Shown: one piece after another, positions 1-8,777 of the stretch | How the letters are laid out: every line of letters begins with the position of its first letter | Position numbering within the stretch: position 1 is the first letter of the stretch | From: Lautropia sp. SCN 70-15 | GTDB taxonomy: Bacteria > Pseudomonadota > Gammaproteobacteria > Burkholderiales > Burkholderiaceae_E | Direction of reading: 5' to 3' | DNA length: 10,796 nucleotides | Assembly (NCBI GenBank): GCA_001724315.1 | Contig: MEEC01000075.1 | Coordinates: 1-10,796, forward strand | Translations under genes and position numbers: made by a program | Notes under the pieces: generated by a model | Told to the model about the DNA's origin: nothing | The model's database searches: none | Seen by the model: the letters and a program-made list of their open reading frames with translations, nothing else

Positions 1-264
1 AATGGCGGCAAGAAGGACGTCTGGCTCTCGTCGGCCGACTGGATGGACCGCAACCTGTTTCGCCGGGTCGAAGTCGCATTTCCGATGCGGGACCGCAAGC
101 TGCGCGACCGGGTGATCGAGGAAGCGATCGAAGCCCACCTGCGCGACAACGTCAACGCCTGGCTGATGGATGCCGATGGCCGCTACACCCAGCGCAAGCC
201 CCGCAAGGGAGGCAAGCGGCACCAGGCGCAGATGGAGCTGCTGGCGCGGCTGGCGGGCGGCTGA
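1..264 (+). CDS. ppk1: Polyphosphate kinase PPK1, C-terminal end (5' truncated by window)
   Basis: The reading frame is open from base 1 and ends in TGA at 262-264, giving the last 87 residues of a protein that starts outside the window. The segment SSADWMDRNLFRRVEV is the conserved C-terminal signature of PPK1. The rest (RDRVIEEAIEAHLRDN, then DADGRYTQRKPRKG) matches the ordinary betaproteobacterial tail of the enzyme. PPK1 is a membrane-associated kinase that reversibly moves the gamma phosphate of ATP onto polyphosphate chains. The catalytic histidines lie upstream and cannot be judged here. The next gene on the same strand is a phoX-type phosphatase, so this looks like a phosphate-storage and phosphate-scavenging neighbourhood. 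No T-tailed terminator follows the stop. The ATG at 43 is internal and not the start. Confidence 0.93.
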   Translation, partial: NGGKKDVWLSSADWMDRNLFRRVEVAFPMRDRKLRDRVIEEAIEAHLRDNVNAWLMDADGRYTQRKPRKGGKRHQAQMELLARLAGG

Positions 265-313
265 CGGGCCGCGGGTCGCGCCGCGCGTCGCCTGCCTCGG
301 CGCCGCCATCGAT

Positions 314-369
314 CGTTCATCTGGCTGTCATCGTTCCTGAACGGAGCCGTCATCGTCGCCTCCCAGCAT
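314..369 (+). promoter_or_regulatory. Probable PhoB box and promoter of phoX
   Basis: Three heptamers resembling the PhoB half-site CTGTCAT stand in 11-base phase: CGTTCAT at 314-320 (5 of 7), CTGTCAT at 325-331 (7 of 7) and CCGTCAT at 347-353 (6 of 7). The intermediate phase position, 336-342, is poor. Direct repeats of 7 bases separated by 4 are the defining pattern of Pho boxes. A weak -10-like hexamer CAGCAT sits at 364-369, ten bases after the last repeat, which is the usual arrangement where PhoB replaces a -35 element. The site lies 54 bases before the phoX start codon, so regulation by phosphate starvation fits both the sequence and the gene. The match is by eye. Confidence 0.55.
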
Positions 370-406
370 CCGTGGGGTTCATCGACCCCATCCACGGAGC
401 AGGAAC

Positions 407-2449
407 ATGCATTTCGACAACGACGACATCCCGAGCAATCCGTCCTCCAATCCCAGCCTGCAGCAGATCATCGACCGCACGGTCTCGCGCCGAGCGATCC
501 TGAAGTCCGGCCTCGGCATCGCGACCCTGCCCTTCTTCGGCGCGCTGGCCGCCTGCGGCAGCGGCGGCGAGGAAGCCGCGGTCGCCTCGACGGTCGTCGA
601 GCAGGCCAAGCCCCTGCGCAACGCCTTCACGCCGGTTGCGATCTCGAGCGCCGACACGGTGGTCGTGCCCGAGGGTTACGTGGCCGATGTCCTGTACCGC
701 TGGGGCGACCCTCTGACCAACTCGACGGCCCACGGCTGGCGCGGCGACGCCTCGGAAGGCTGGGCCGAGCAGGAGAACCAGGCCGGCGACAACCACGACG
801 GGATGAGCTACTTCCCGCTCGCCGCGAACGCCGACGGCGCCAGCGAATCGGGCCTGCTGGTGATGAACCACGAGTACGTGAACTACGAGTATTTCTACAC
901 GCCGGGCAACGATGCGGCCGACTGGCTCGCGCCCTGGACCGCGGACAAGGCGAAGAAGGCGATCGCCGGTCACGGCGTGTCGGTCATCGAGGTCAAGCGC
1001 GCGAAGGACGGCACGATGTCCTACGTGCCGGGCTCGCAATACAACCGCCGCATCACCGGCTACACGCCGATGGAGATCACCGGCCCGGCCGCTGGCGCCG
1101 AGTCGCTCAAGACTTCGGACGATCCGACCGGCACCCGGGTGCTGGGCACGCTGAACAATTGCGCCAACGGCAAGACGCCCTGGGGCACCTACCTGACCTG
1201 CGAAGAGAACTTCAACGGCTACTTCGGCTCGACCGACCCGGCCTACGTCCGCACCGCGCTCGAGCGCCGCTACGGGGTCAACACGTCGAGCAGCTACCGC
1301 TGGCACGAAGTCGACGAGCGCTTCGACATCAGCAAGAACCCGAACGAGCCGAACCGCTTCGGCTGGATCGTCGAGATCGATCCGTTCAATCCGGCCAGCA
1401 CCCCCAAGAAGCGCACCGCGCTCGGCCGCTTCAAGCACGAGAACGCCGAGGTCGTGATTGCCAAGGACGGCCGCGTCGTGGTCTACATGGGCGATGACCA
1501 GGCCAACGACTACATCTACAAGTTCGTCTCGGACGGCAAGTACGATCCGCGCAACCAGGCGACCAATCGCGACCTGCTCGATTCGGGCACGCTCTACGTC
1601 GCGAAGTTCGACAATGGCGACGCGACCGGTGACTTCAAGGGCGTCGGTGAGTGGGTGCCGATGGTCCACGGCATGGGTCCGCTGACTGCCGCGAATGGTT
1701 TCGCCAGCCAGGCCGACGTGCTGGTCAACACCCGCGGCGCGGCCGACCTGCTCGGCGCGACCAAGATGGACCGCCCCGAGTGGATCGCCGCCAACCCGAA
1801 GACGGCCGGTGAGGTGTTCTGCGCGCTGACCAACAACAGCGGCCGCACGGTCACCGACGACGCCAACCCGCGCGTGGCCAACCGCTACGGCCAGATCGTG
1901 CGCTGGAACGAGGCGGGCGGCGACGCCACCGCGCTCAGCTTCGACTGGGACCTGTTCCTGGTCGCCGGCAACCCGATCGCCTACTCGGACCGTCAGGACC
2001 TGCGTTCGGGCTCGGCCGTGATCACCGCCGAGAACACCTTCAACAGTCCGGACGGCATCGCGTTCGACCACGACGGCCGACTCTGGATCCAGACCGACGG
2101 CAACTTCTCGAACGTCAATGACTACCAGGGCCAGGGCAACAACCAGATGCTGGTTGCGGACTTGAAGACCGGTGAGCTGCAGCGCTTCCTCGTGGGCCCG
2201 AGCGGCTGCGAGGTGACCGGCCTGGCCTTCACGCCCGACATGCGGACGATGTTCGTGAACATCCAGCACCCGGGCGAGATCGGCAGTCACCCGAACCGTC
2301 CGAAGAAGGCGGACGGCTCGACCTACGGCGACAACGACATCGCGCGCGACCCGCTCGCGTTCTCGAAGTGGCCCGAGGCTTCGGGCGGCCGGCCGCGCTC
2401 GGCAACGGTCGTCGTGCGACGCGCCGACGGTCGCAAGCTCCTCGGCTGA
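407..2449 (+). CDS. phoX: PhoX-family alkaline phosphatase (DUF839), Tat-exported putative lipoprotein
   Basis: This 680-residue protein belongs to the PhoX/DUF839 family, which hydrolyses phosphate monoesters outside the cytoplasm with an Fe/Ca cofactor. The N-terminus has a twin-arginine motif, SRRAILK at residues 27-33. A hydrophobic stretch follows and ends in LAAC (47-50), a good lipobox, so the protein may be Tat-exported and then lipid-anchored at Cys50. Family landmarks are MNHEYVNYEY (153-162), the TPWGTYLTCEEN segment with Cys265 and the Glu266-Glu267 pair, RFKHENAEV (341-349), MGDDQANDYIYKF (361-373) and SPDGIAFDHDGRLWIQTDG (547-565). These form the six-bladed propeller and its metal site in characterised members. 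The start is supported by GGAG at 396-399, seven bases before the ATG. The length is normal for the family. It follows ppk1 and has a Pho-box-like site upstream and a strong terminator downstream, so it is probably its own phosphate-starvation transcript. Confidence 0.9.
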   Translation: MHFDNDDIPSNPSSNPSLQQIIDRTVSRRAILKSGLGIATLPFFGALAACGSGGEEAAVASTVVEQAKPLRNAFTPVAISSADTVVVPEGYVADVLYRWGDPLTNSTAHGWRGDASEGWAEQENQAGDNHDGMSYFPLAANADGASESGLLVMNHEYVNYEYFYTPGNDAADWLAPWTADKAKKAIAGHGVSVIEVKRAKDGTMSYVPGSQYNRRITGYTPMEITGPAAGAESLKTSDDPTGTRVLGTLNNCANGKTPWGTYLTCEENFNGYFGSTDPAYVRTALERRYGVNTSSSYRWHEVDERFDISKNPNEPNRFGWIVEIDPFNPASTPKKRTALGRFKHENAEVVIAKDGRVVVYMGDDQANDYIYKFVSDGKYDPRNQATNRDLLDSGTLYVAKFDNGDATGDFKGVGEWVPMVHGMGPLTAANGFASQADVLVNTRGAADLLGATKMDRPEWIAANPKTAGEVFCALTNNSGRTVTDDANPRVANRYGQIVRWNEAGGDATALSFDWDLFLVAGNPIAYSDRQDLRSGSAVITAENTFNSPDGIAFDHDGRLWIQTDGNFSNVNDYQGQGNNQMLVADLKTGELQRFLVGPSGCEVTGLAFTPDMRTMFVNIQHPGEIGSHPNRPKKADGSTYGDNDIARDPLAFSKWPEASGGRPRSATVVVRRADGRKLLG

Positions 2450-2462
2450 GGCTCGCGTTCGG

Positions 2463-2501
2463 TGGGCGGCAGGCCTTCGGGCCTCGCCGCCCATTTTCGT
2501 T
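2463..2501 (+). terminator. Rho-independent terminator of phoX
   Basis: TGGGCGGC (2463-2470) plus AGGCC (2471-2475) pairs with GGCCT (2480-2484) and GCCGCCCA (2486-2493) around a TTCG tetraloop. There is one bulged C at 2485. TTTTCGTTT follows on the + strand, 14 bases after the phoX stop. The convergent glpD gene ends 20 bases further on. The hairpin could also stop its transcript, but no T-run is present on that side. Confidence 0.88.
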
Positions 2502-2520
2502 TCCAGGGGCGCCGAGCCGC

Positions 2521-4119
2521 TCAGCCCTTCGCCCGCAGCCAGTCCTCGACACGCGCGAGCTCGGCGGCGCTCAGCCGCAGGCCCAGCTTGGTCCTGCGCC
2601 AGACGACGTCGGCCGCTTCGCGCGCCCACTCCTCGCGCACCAGGTAGCGCAGTTCGGCCTCGTGAAGACCCGGTGCGACTTCCTCGCCCAGGTCGGCCAG
2701 GGACTTCGCGTCGCCGATCACCCGGTCGATCCGAGAGCCATAGAGCCGCGCCAGGCGCGCGAGCAGCGGCTGCGGCAACCAGGGCATCGCCCGCGCGCTG
2801 GCCTGCACGAAGGACTGGAAATCCCGGTCCGGCAGGCCGGTCTCCGGGATCGTCGCCGACAGGTCGCCGCCGGGCAGCTTCGCGCCGCGCGTCCAGGCCG
2901 GCGCGCGGTGACCGAGCGCCGGGGCGATCGTGTCGACCGCCTCTTCGGCGAGCTTGCGGAAGGTGGTGATCTTGCCGCCCCACACGGTGAGCAGCGGGGC
3001 CGGCGCGGCTTCGAACTCCAGCAGGTAGTCGCGGGTCACCGCCGACGGGTCGCCGGACTCGTCGTCGAGCAGCGGTCGCACGCCGGAGTAGCTCCAGATC
3101 ACGTCCGAGGGCGCGATCGGCTTGCGGAAGTAACGGCCGGCGAGCTCGCACAGGTAGGCGATCTCGCCGGCGTCGGCCCGCGCGCGGCCCGGGTCCTCGC
3201 GATGCTCGACGTCGGTGGTGCCGATCAGCGTGAAGTCGCGCTCGTAGGGAATCGCGAACACGATTCGCTTGTCCGCGTTCTGGAAGATGTAAGCCATGTC
3301 GTGGTCGAACAGCTTCGGAACCACGATGTGGCTGCCCTTCACCAGGCGCAGCGAGCGCTTGCCGGCGCGCCGCAGGCCACCCTGCAGGAACTGCATCGCC
3401 CAGGGGCCGGCCGCGTTGACCAGCGCCCGCGCGTGAACCGTGCGCACGCCGGGCGCGCCCGCGCTGCGGCCCTCGCCGTCGGTGGCGCCCGCGCGCCCCG
3501 TGTCGCGCAGATGCACCCGCCAGCCGCCTTCGGCCGGCTCGGCACCGGTCACTCGCGTGCGGGTCAGCACGGCCGCGCCCCGGTCGGCGGCATCGCGTGC
3601 GGCGAGCACCACCAGCCGCGCGTCGTCGACCCAGCCGTCGGAATAGACGAAGGCCCTCGAGAACTCCGGCTTGAGCGGCTCGCCGGCCGGATGCCCGGCG
3701 AGCCGGACCGCCTCCGACCCTGGCAGCACCTCCCGGCGCGCCAGGTGGTCGTAGAGCCAGACGCCCATCCGGATCATCCAGGCCGGCCGCATCGAGGGGT
3801 CGTGGGGCATCACGAAGCGCAGCGGCCACATGATGTGCGGCGCCGAGCGCAGCAGCACCTCGCGCTCGATCAGCGCCTTGCGCACCAGGCCGAACTCGTA
3901 GTGCTCCAGGTAGCGCAAGCCGCCGTGGATCAGCTTGGTCGACGCCGACGAGGTGTGCGCGGCCAGGTCGTCCTGTTCGGCCAGCACCACCGACAGGCCG
4001 CGGCCCGCGGCGTCTCGCGCGATGCCGGCGCCGTTGATGCCGCCGCCCACGACCAGCAGGTCGCAGCGCTCGGGAAGGCCGCCAAGGGATCCGGCGGAGG
4101 CAAGGGGCAGGTCGGGCAT
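2521..4119 (-). CDS. glpD: Aerobic glycerol-3-phosphate dehydrogenase
   Basis: The 532-residue FAD enzyme oxidises sn-glycerol-3-phosphate to dihydroxyacetone phosphate at the inner membrane and passes electrons to quinone. The dinucleotide-binding loop is VGGGINGAG (about 24-32). The family signature TSSASTKLIHGGLRYLEH follows at about 56-73. Later landmarks are KGSHIVVPKLF, IGTTDVEH, SYSGVRPLLDDES and the C-terminal DVVWRRTKLGLRLS. Compared with E. coli GlpD (about 500 residues) it has an extension of roughly 15 residues before the FAD loop. The frame stays open upstream to 4317, but the chosen ATG (4117-4119) directly precedes the first family-like sequence. AAGGA at 4132-4136 is 12 bases away, a rather long spacing, so the start is only moderately secure. 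It diverges from glpK and converges on phoX. Its substrate is the product of glpK. Confidence 0.95.
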   Translation of the reverse strand: MPDLPLASAGSLGGLPERCDLLVVGGGINGAGIARDAAGRGLSVVLAEQDDLAAHTSSASTKLIHGGLRYLEHYEFGLVRKALIEREVLLRSAPHIMWPLRFVMPHDPSMRPAWMIRMGVWLYDHLARREVLPGSEAVRLAGHPAGEPLKPEFSRAFVYSDGWVDDARLVVLAARDAADRGAAVLTRTRVTGAEPAEGGWRVHLRDTGRAGATDGEGRSAGAPGVRTVHARALVNAAGPWAMQFLQGGLRRAGKRSLRLVKGSHIVVPKLFDHDMAYIFQNADKRIVFAIPYERDFTLIGTTDVEHREDPGRARADAGEIAYLCELAGRYFRKPIAPSDVIWSYSGVRPLLDDESGDPSAVTRDYLLEFEAAPAPLLTVWGGKITTFRKLAEEAVDTIAPALGHRAPAWTRGAKLPGGDLSATIPETGLPDRDFQSFVQASARAMPWLPQPLLARLARLYGSRIDRVIGDAKSLADLGEEVAPGLHEAELRYLVREEWAREAADVVWRRTKLGLRLSAAELARVEDWLRAKG

Positions 4120-4243
4120 CGTCTGCGGCGGTCCTTCGGCCGGTTGGTCGGTCGGTCTGTCGTCAGGTGGATCTTTCGCTTGCGTCGCCGATTCTAGGCC
4201 GAACCGAATTAAGATCGCGCGAACGAGAACGCACGAGACACGA
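4120..4243. promoter_or_regulatory. Divergent glpD/glpK control region
   Basis: These 124 bases separate the two start codons and must hold both promoters. For glpD, the - strand reads TAGAAT at 4196-4191 (5 of 6 to the -10 consensus), but no convincing -35 stands 16-18 bases away. For glpK, TAAGAT at 4210-4215 is a 4-of-6 -10 candidate, again without a clear -35. GAAC-containing motifs recur (GAACCGAA at 4201-4208, GAACGAGAAC at 4221-4230). They could belong to a GlpR-type (DeoR-family) operator, but this is a guess. GGTC is repeated three times in tandem at 4146-4157 in the glpD leader. Confidence 0.4.
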
Positions 4244-5725
<1,482 letters not shown>

Positions 5726-5773
5726 AGCGCTCGGGCCGCACGGCCGCGAGCCAAGGCCGCCCGGCCGAGCGAG

Positions 5774-5779
5774 GATAAT
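5774..5779 (+). promoter_or_regulatory. Possible -10 element of the FAH-family gene
   Basis: GATAAT matches the -10 consensus at 5 of 6 positions and lies 36 bases before the ATG at 5816. No recognisable -35 is present 16-18 bases upstream. That stretch is instead occupied by a GC-rich dyad, CGCTCGG at 5728-5734 and CCGAGCG at 5765-5771. The dyad lacks a T-run and is not a convincing terminator. The element would give the gene its own promoter, separate from glpK. Confidence 0.3.
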
Positions 5780-5815
5780 GCGGGAACAATCACAACGAAC
5801 CCGCAGAGGAAACTG

Positions 5816-7030
5816 ATGAGCCCCGACATCGTCACCCTGAACGCCGACGAGATCCTTCCCGACGACGGCTGCGCCGGCACCCTGGTCGGCCGCGCCTGGC
5901 TGCCCGCCGATGCCGCTGCCGGACGGTCGCGGGCGGTCGCCGGCCCCGCGGTTGTCGCGATCCGCGCCGACGGCGTCTACGACCTGAGCGAGGCGGTGGC
6001 CACGATGGCCGGCCTGCTCGAGCGCGAGGAGCCGGCCGCGATCGTCAAGGCGGTCAAGGGCCGCCGCGTCGGCGGCCTGGACGAGATCCTCGCCAACACC
6101 GCGAAGGCCGAGCCCGACGACGCCTCGCCGCGGCTGCTCGCGCCCTGCGACCTGCAGGTGATCAAGGCCGCCGGCGTGACCTTCGTGGACAGCATGCTCG
6201 AGCGCGTGATCGAGGAGCAGGCCCGGGGCGACGCGGCCCGCGCCGAGGCGGTGCGCGCGCGTGTGCGCGCGGTGATCGGCGACAACCTGTCGGCCGTGCG
6301 ACCGGGCTCGGAGCCGGCGGCGAAGCTCAAGGCGGTGCTGATCGAGCAGGGCATGTGGTCGCAGTACCTGGAGGTGGGCATCGGCCCCGACGCCGAGGTC
6401 TTCACCAAGGCGCCCGTGCTGTCGGCGGTGGGCACCGGCGCCGAGATCGGCATCCACCCGAAGTCGGAGTGGAACAACCCCGAGCCAGAGGTGGTGCTGG
6501 CGGTGAACAGCGGCGGCCGGATCGTGGGCGCCACGCTGGGCAACGACGTGAACCTGCGCGATTTCGAGGGCCGCAGCGCGCTGCTGCTGGGCAAGGCCAA
6601 GGACAACAACGCCTCGTGCGCGATCGGGCCCTTCCTGCGCCTCTTCGACGAGACCTTCTCGCTCGACGACGTACGCGCCCAGGACCTGGACCTGCGCGTG
6701 GAAGGCACCGACGGCTTCGTGATGCGCGGGGCCAGCACGATGAAGCGCATCAGCCGCGACCCGGCGGATCTGGCCGCGCAGACCCTGAACGCGAACCACC
6801 AGTACCCGGACGGCTTCATGCTGTTCCTGGGCACGCTGTTCGCGCCCACCGAGGACCGCGACGCGCCCGGCGCCGGCTTCACCCACCACGTGGGCGACGT
6901 GGTCACCATCCGCAGCGCGCAGCTGGGCGCGCTGCGCAACCGGGTCACGACCTCGGACCGGGCGAAGCCCTGGGAGTTCGGGCTTCGCGCGCTGTTCGGG
7001 AACCTGGCGGCGCGGGGGCTGCTGGGCTAG
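5816..7030 (+). CDS. Fumarylacetoacetate hydrolase family protein (long form, sugar-acid dehydratase-like)
   Basis: The 404-residue protein has the FAH fold in its C-terminal half. Glu223 and Glu225 in NNPEPEVVL and Asp244 in LGNDVNLRD are the standard acidic metal ligands. Lys261 in LLLGKAKDNNASCAIGP is the usual catalytic-site lysine region. The N-terminal part, with DGCAGTLVGRAW (17-28) and GVYDLSEAVATMAGLLER (53-70), is typical of the roughly 390-residue bacterial subfamily (COG3970 style). That subfamily includes 2-keto-3-deoxy sugar-acid dehydratases of oxidative pentose pathways. This makes a C-C hydrolase or a dehydratase acting on a 2-keto acid likely, but the substrate cannot be read from the sequence. 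No pentose genes lie nearby. AGAGGA at 5805-5810 supports the ATG. The gene follows glpK by 90 bases and ends one base from the convergent SIMPL gene. Confidence 0.85.
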   Translation: MSPDIVTLNADEILPDDGCAGTLVGRAWLPADAAAGRSRAVAGPAVVAIRADGVYDLSEAVATMAGLLEREEPAAIVKAVKGRRVGGLDEILANTAKAEPDDASPRLLAPCDLQVIKAAGVTFVDSMLERVIEEQARGDAARAEAVRARVRAVIGDNLSAVRPGSEPAAKLKAVLIEQGMWSQYLEVGIGPDAEVFTKAPVLSAVGTGAEIGIHPKSEWNNPEPEVVLAVNSGGRIVGATLGNDVNLRDFEGRSALLLGKAKDNNASCAIGPFLRLFDETFSLDDVRAQDLDLRVEGTDGFVMRGASTMKRISRDPADLAAQTLNANHQYPDGFMLFLGTLFAPTEDRDAPGAGFTHHVGDVVTIRSAQLGALRNRVTTSDRAKPWEFGLRALFGNLAARGLLG

Positions 7031-7031
7031 T

Positions 7032-7838
7032 TCAACGCTCCAGCAGCACCGACCCGCTCACGCTGACGCTGACCGTGGTCTTCCCCTCGGCGATCGGCAT
7101 CGGCGCGGCCTCGGCCATGGCGGCGCGCGCCATCATCGCCTTGGGCACCGGCTCGGGGAACCCGGGGCCGGAGTCGCTGACCGACACGGCGCGCACCGCA
7201 AAGCCCTTGTAGCCCAGCGCCTGCGAGGCGGCCTGCGCCTTGGCGCGGAAGGCCGCGACCGCGTCGGCGATCAGCTCGCGCTCGACCGCGGTGCGGGCCT
7301 CGCGGCTCAGGAAGTAGGCGACCGACTCCACGTTGAGCGTGCCGGCCAGCTCGCCGACCAGCTTGTTGAAGTCCGCGGACGGCGCGGCGGTGAGCCGGAT
7401 CGCGCCGCGCGCGCGCCAGGCGACGATCCGCGAATCCTTCCAGACCGGATCGGTGCGGTAACCGGCGCTCTGCACCTCGAGGTCCTTGCGCTCCTTCAGG
7501 CGCTGCAGCACCGGGTCGAGCTGCTCGTTGACGCGAGTTTGCGCGGGGCCCGGCTCGGGCGCCTCGTGGCTCGCATAAAGGGTCACCGACACCCGGTCCT
7601 GGGCTACCTCGCGCCAGGCGTCCGCCGACAGCGTCAGATGCGGGAATTCGGGCATGGACGGCTGGGCCTGCGCGGGCGTGACGACGCCGGAGGCCGACGG
7701 CCCGGTCTGCGCCGCGGCAGCGCCGCTCCACGACAGGCCGGCAAAAGGGACCGCCAGGCCGAGCGCCCAGAGCAGGGCGATCGCGGCGCAAAGAGCCGGC
7801 GCGCGGACCGCGGTCCGGTCCGGGGAAGCGTGGGTCAT
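7032..7838 (-). CDS. Exported SIMPL-domain (DUF541) protein
   Basis: This 268-residue protein has an N-terminal signal peptide: basic residues near Arg8 and Arg12, a hydrophobic core at about 13-36, and a likely signal peptidase I site after the alanine run near residue 43 (SGAAAA then QTG). The mature part from about 65 onward, beginning PEFPHLTLSADAWREV, matches the SIMPL/DUF541 family. Examples are the regular VNEQLDPVLQRLKER helix, SAGYRTDPVW, and the C-terminal YKGFAVRAVSVSDSG block with its VSVSVSGSV strand. The biochemical role of these periplasmic or outer-membrane-associated proteins is poorly defined. Some have been linked to stress and to protein-interaction roles. The ATG at 7838 is favoured by AAGGAG six bases upstream, although the frame stays open to 7910. 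It is probably the last gene of the operon with the stress protein (37 bases upstream). Confidence 0.85.
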   Translation of the reverse strand: MTHASPDRTAVRAPALCAAIALLWALGLAVPFAGLSWSGAAAAQTGPSASGVVTPAQAQPSMPEFPHLTLSADAWREVAQDRVSVTLYASHEAPEPGPAQTRVNEQLDPVLQRLKERKDLEVQSAGYRTDPVWKDSRIVAWRARGAIRLTAAPSADFNKLVGELAGTLNVESVAYFLSREARTAVERELIADAVAAFRAKAQAASQALGYKGFAVRAVSVSDSGPGFPEPVPKAMMARAAMAEAAPMPIAEGKTTVSVSVSGSVLLER

Positions 7839-7875
7839 CGTAGGCTCCTTTCTTCGTCGACGAGCAAGCATAGCC

Positions 7876-8757
7876 TCAGGCAGGCATGACCAGCACGTCG
7901 CATGCGGCATCGGACAGCACGTGCCGCGTGACGCTGCCGATGAAGAAGGCTTCGGCCGCGGACTTGCCGTGCCGTCCCATCACGATCAGGTCGGCGTCGA
8001 TCTCCTCCGCGGTCTCCAGGACGCTCCGCGCCGCGGAGCCCTGCACCACCTGGGGTCGGAAGCGCGATCCCGCCTCGCCGAGATCGGCCGCGAGCTCGAG
8101 CACGCGCTTCAAGGCCTGCGCGCGAGCCTGGGCCCGGAAGCGGTAGACCTCGTCGTCGGATACCCCTGCCAGCCAGAGCTTGCCCTCGAAGGGCAGCTCG
8201 AAGACGTGAAGCGCGGTCAGCTCGGCGTCGGGCGCGATCGCGGCCGCCGCGCGCATCGCGCCGGCCGAATGACCGGTGAAGTCGATCGGCACCAGCACGC
8301 GGCGATAGGGTGGCTCGGGCGCGGCGCGGCTCACCAGCACGGGCCGGGAGGCCTTGCGCAGCAGGCGTTCCGCGGTGCTGCCGATGACCATGTCGCGCAG
8401 CGGGTTCTGGCCGTGGGCGCCGAGCACCAGGAGGTCGGCCGATTCGGTCGCGGCCAGGATCTCGTCGTCGGGATCGCCGTTGCCCAGGCGCGTGGTCACC
8501 GCCACGCCGCCGACGGCTTCGCGCAGACGCATGGCCTCGGCCTCGAGCATGCGGCGCGCGTCCTCGGTGAGCCGGAGCTCGGCGTCGGCCGATCCCGGGA
8601 AGAGCGCCATCAGCGTGCGCAGCGCAGGCTCGCTGAGCACGTGCAGCAGATGCAGCTCGGCGCGCTGCGCTGCCGCGACCGTGGCGGCGCGGCGCGCCGC
8701 GATGCCGGCGTGCTCCGAGAAGTCGGTCGCGCAGAGCAGTCGCCGGAAGCTGTCCAC
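7876..8757 (-). CDS. Tandem-domain universal stress protein (UspA family)
   Basis: The 293-residue protein consists of two Usp domains, about residues 4-143 and 152-292. Each keeps the ATP-binding pattern G-x2-G-x9-G-S: Gly113, Gly116, Gly126, Ser127 in the first and Gly261, Gly264, Gly274, Ser275 in the second. Each also starts with the usual strand and acidic residue (LLCATDFS and VLVPIDFT). ATP-binding Usp proteins are cytoplasmic stress-survival factors, and the tandem form is a pseudo-dimer. No enzymatic role can be assigned. The frame is open upstream into the SDR gene. The GTG at 8757 is chosen because GGAG stands seven bases before it (8765-8768) and the Usp fold starts immediately after. 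The gap to the SDR stop is 20 bases, so the two genes are almost certainly cotranscribed. Confidence 0.92.
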   Translation of the reverse strand: MDSFRRLLCATDFSEHAGIAARRAATVAAAQRAELHLLHVLSEPALRTLMALFPGSADAELRLTEDARRMLEAEAMRLREAVGGVAVTTRLGNGDPDDEILAATESADLLVLGAHGQNPLRDMVIGSTAERLLRKASRPVLVSRAAPEPPYRRVLVPIDFTGHSAGAMRAAAAIAPDAELTALHVFELPFEGKLWLAGVSDDEVYRFRAQARAQALKRVLELAADLGEAGSRFRPQVVQGSAARSVLETAEEIDADLIVMGRHGKSAAEAFFIGSVTRHVLSDAACDVLVMPA

Positions 8758-8777
8758 GGGCGCGCTCCGTTCCGGGC

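Noticed and set aside
257..272. Short GCGGC/GCCGC hairpin at the ppk1 stop as a terminator
   Set aside because: Such short GC dyads occur by chance at this base composition, and no T-tract follows.
350..3829. A 1159-codon open frame on the - strand opposite phoX and across glpD
   Set aside because: It lies antisense to phoX and out of frame with glpD, with low-complexity Arg/Ala/Val-rich sequence. This is the normal artefact of high-GC codon use.
2368..4197. A 609-codon open frame on the + strand opposite glpD
   Set aside because: It is antisense to a clearly recognisable GlpD and has no domain-like sequence.
5728..5771. GC-rich dyad after glpK as a terminator
   Set aside because: The 7-base arms are far apart and no T-run follows. 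A terminator cannot be supported.
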